From assembly GCF_016862455.1 (NCBI RefSeq), contig NZ_BOMZ01000042.1:145721-209720 (forward strand): a DNA stretch of 64,000 nucleotides, in the 5' to 3' direction. Below the pieces are notes generated by a model. It searched no databases. It was given only the letters and a program-made list of their open reading frames with translations, and was not told where the DNA came from. This stretch comes from Actinoplanes utahensis (GTDB taxonomy: Bacteria > Actinomycetota > Actinomycetes > Mycobacteriales > Micromonosporaceae). Position numbers and translations under genes: made by a program. Below are positions 63,008 through 64,000 of this stretch, one piece after another; the stretch's first letter is position 1; each line of letters begins with the position of its first letter.

Positions 63008-63097
63008 ACCCGGGCCGCCACCCGGGGCACTGCTCGGCGGCGCTCGACCCGGGCCGCCACCCGGGGCACTGCTCGGCGGCGCTCGACCCGGGCCGCC
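63008..63097. repeat. 39-bp tandem repeat (2.3 copies)
   Basis: Identical units at 63008-63046 and 63047-63085, with 12 bases of a third. In the minus-strand remnant frame each codes a 13-residue unit RPGSSAAEQCPGW, as 39 is a multiple of three. It joins directly to the dioxygenase remnant and may be the breakpoint of the deletion. Confidence 0.85.
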
Positions 63098-63101
63098 GCA
63101 C

Positions 63102-63266
63102 CGGCCCGGCCGTCTCGTCCGGTATCTCGGCGCCGGTCGCCGCCGTCGTCGTGACCTTCTCCCCGGTTGCGGAGCAGGCCGCCAGTCCCAGGCCCGCCAC
63201 GCCGACGCCGAGAGCCCGCAGGATCTGCCGCCGGCCCGTCAGAGTGCCCAGATCGAACCCCAGCCC
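63102..63266 (-). pseudogene. 5' remnant of a Tat-exported intradiol ring-cleavage dioxygenase
   Basis: The minus frame after an in-frame TAG (63269-63267) reads TGRRQILRALGVGVAGLGLA, then ACSATGEK and GAEIPDETAGP. This is the twin-arginine lipoprotein signal and the short conserved 'IPxETAGP' lead of secreted intradiol dioxygenases. There is no ATG, GTG or TTG before the signal region (only CTG), and the homology ends at AGP, where the 39-bp repeats begin. The enzyme domain is lost, so this is a broken gene. Confidence 0.5.
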
Positions 63267-63601
63267 CTAACCTCGCCGGGATGAGGCAGCGGACGCCCCC
63301 GATAGTGCTTCACTGTTCCTCCGACATGCCGCTCGGTGGTGGTCACGGGGCCATGCAAACACCGAAGGCCATGGATGCCCCGTGATGAGCTACCGGCCAG
63401 GCACGACGCCGCTCACCCAGGCGATCACGTAGGCGTGCCCGTTCGCCGCCTGCGTAAGAAGCGACCTCCCGGAATCGGATCGCTTCGATGGCATGAAGCA
63501 ACTTCAGGGGTACGTGTAACAGCGGCGCAACACGATCTTCGTGGCGGATCTGCGGTAGGGTCGGGATCGCCTTGCATCGATTCAGATCGGGAGGGGTGAG
63601 C
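63267..63601. other. 335-base region with no convincing gene
   Basis: Short overlapping frames on both strands show no signal peptide, domain or ribosome site. I see only the GGGAGGGG ribosome site of the last gene at 63589-63596. Confidence 0.55.
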
Positions 63602-64000
63602 ATGGCGGCGCAGACAGCCCCGGAGAGCCGGTCGTTCCTCCAGCGTGCCGTCCGCTTCCTGGCCGAGGAGGCGCGTGTCGACCAGTTCCTCGACATCGGC
63701 GCCGGCCTACCCACCGCCGGCAGCACCCACGAGATCGCCCAGCGGCGCGTCCCGCACGCCCGGGTCCTCTACGTCGACAACGATCCGGCGCTCGGGCGGC
63801 GCGCGCGGGCCCTGCTCGCCGGGCCGCCACCCCGCCGCCCACGCCACGGCGACATCCCCTTCAGCCGCCCTCGCCCCGGCGACCCCCCACCCAGCAGCAT
63901 CCACCTCGGCGACACCCCGCCCGGCAGCGCCCCGACCGGCGACACCCTGCCCGGCAGCGCCCCGACCGGCGACACCCTGCCCGGCAGCGCCCCGACCGGC
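63602..64000 (+). CDS. S-adenosyl-methionine methyltransferase (DUF574-like), N-terminus missing, partial at window end
   Basis: 133 codons visible. MAAQTAPESRSFLQRAVRFL, then QFLDIGAGLPTAGSTHEIAQ and ARVLYVDNDPALGRRARALL match the SAM-binding part of the DUF574/PF04672 family. Intact relatives begin about 60 residues earlier with a GGKDN-type segment that is not found upstream, though ATG 63602 has a good ribosome site. After RALLAG the family sequence breaks off and a Pro/Arg/Gly-rich stretch leads into GDTLPGSAPT repeats to the window edge. The methyltransferase fold is therefore interrupted; a pseudogene or a repeat-expanded protein are both possible. Confidence 0.6.
   Translation, partial: MAAQTAPESRSFLQRAVRFLAEEARVDQFLDIGAGLPTAGSTHEIAQRRVPHARVLYVDNDPALGRRARALLAGPPPRRPRHGDIPFSRPRPGDPPPSSIHLGDTPPGSAPTGDTLPGSAPTGDTLPGSAPTG
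63909..64000 (+). repeat. 30-bp tandem repeat coding GDTLPGSAPT
   Basis: Units at 63909, 63939 and 63969, nearly identical (one base differs in the first), in frame with the methyltransferase gene and continuing beyond the window. Codes a decapeptide repeat on the + strand and SPVGALPGRV on the other. Confidence 0.85.

Noticed and set aside
62785..63069. Upstream extension of the GH94 protein to a 907-residue form
   Set aside because: The extra segment is Arg/Pro-rich, contains the CebR box and part of the 39-bp repeats, and is not part of the family.

Overview
The window is about 72% G+C chromosomal DNA from a filamentous-type actinobacterium. It has strong GGAGG ribosome sites, many GTG and TTG starts, ATGA-overlapped genes, and MalT/LuxR, WYL, PadR, HxlR and GntR regulators. 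The protein mix (DUF1269, DUF6325, SHOCT, DUF2252, DUF6069 and DUF7144-type proteins, a Wag31-type DivIVA, many secreted hydrolases) fits Micromonosporaceae, with Actinoplanes as my best guess. No rRNA, tRNA or CRISPR was seen. The only mobile-element trace is a decayed tnpB fragment.

Layout. 1-6.2 kb: the 5' end of a MalT-like LuxR regulator, then a two-gene operon of a GH63/MGH1-like glucosidase and a GH13 enzyme. 6.3-18.7 kb: an envelope/stress-type island with two DUF1269 proteins, small membrane proteins, an AI-2E-type transporter, DUF2252, DUF6325, SHOCT, a YbdK-type carboxylate-amine ligase, an RDD protein and a P-type ATPase whose Ca2+ ligands are not conserved. Most transcription units here share a 19-bp imperfect palindrome (consensus near CTCATCCGGNACGGGTGAA) upstream of the start. 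I think this is the most interesting signal in the window. 18.7-32.4 kb: small regulator-plus-partner pairs (HTH/MFS, WYL/DinB, thioesterase/HxlR, TetR/DoxX-like, membrane protein/winged helix), an arylamine N-acetyltransferase, a SUFU-domain protein beside the tnpB remnant, an FAD monooxygenase and a secreted endonuclease/phosphatase-family protein. 32.4-43.8 kb: a decayed secreted-protein gene, a CPBP protease, a secreted M28 peptidase, DivIVA, an MFS pump, a LysR regulator divergent from gabT-gabD, and a frameshifted membrane gene. 43.9-52.7 kb: an SGNH hydrolase, a lipoprotein, a secreted GH43-AbfB enzyme, a PadR-HAAS pair, a lipoprotein resembling peptidylglycine monooxygenase, an LLM oxidoreductase and a GGDEF protein. 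52.8-58.3 kb: a GntR regulator divergent from a complete non-phosphorylating L-fucose catabolic operon across a perfect 28-bp palindrome. 58.4-64 kb: a histidine kinase/response regulator pair, a GH94 phosphorylase behind a perfect CebR-type box, a broken Tat-dioxygenase remnant, and a methyltransferase that lacks its N-terminus and runs into decapeptide repeats at the window edge.

How it works together. Several loci handle carbohydrates: GH63+GH13, GH43-AbfB, the fucose operon and GH94. Each has its own operator, and the operators can be seen as palindromes just upstream of the starts. The 6-18 kb island looks like a single response unit controlled through the shared motif. The protein that binds the motif cannot be identified from this window. 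Start sites were chosen from ribosome-binding sites, overlaps with the preceding gene and operator positions. Several differ from the longest possible reading frame.
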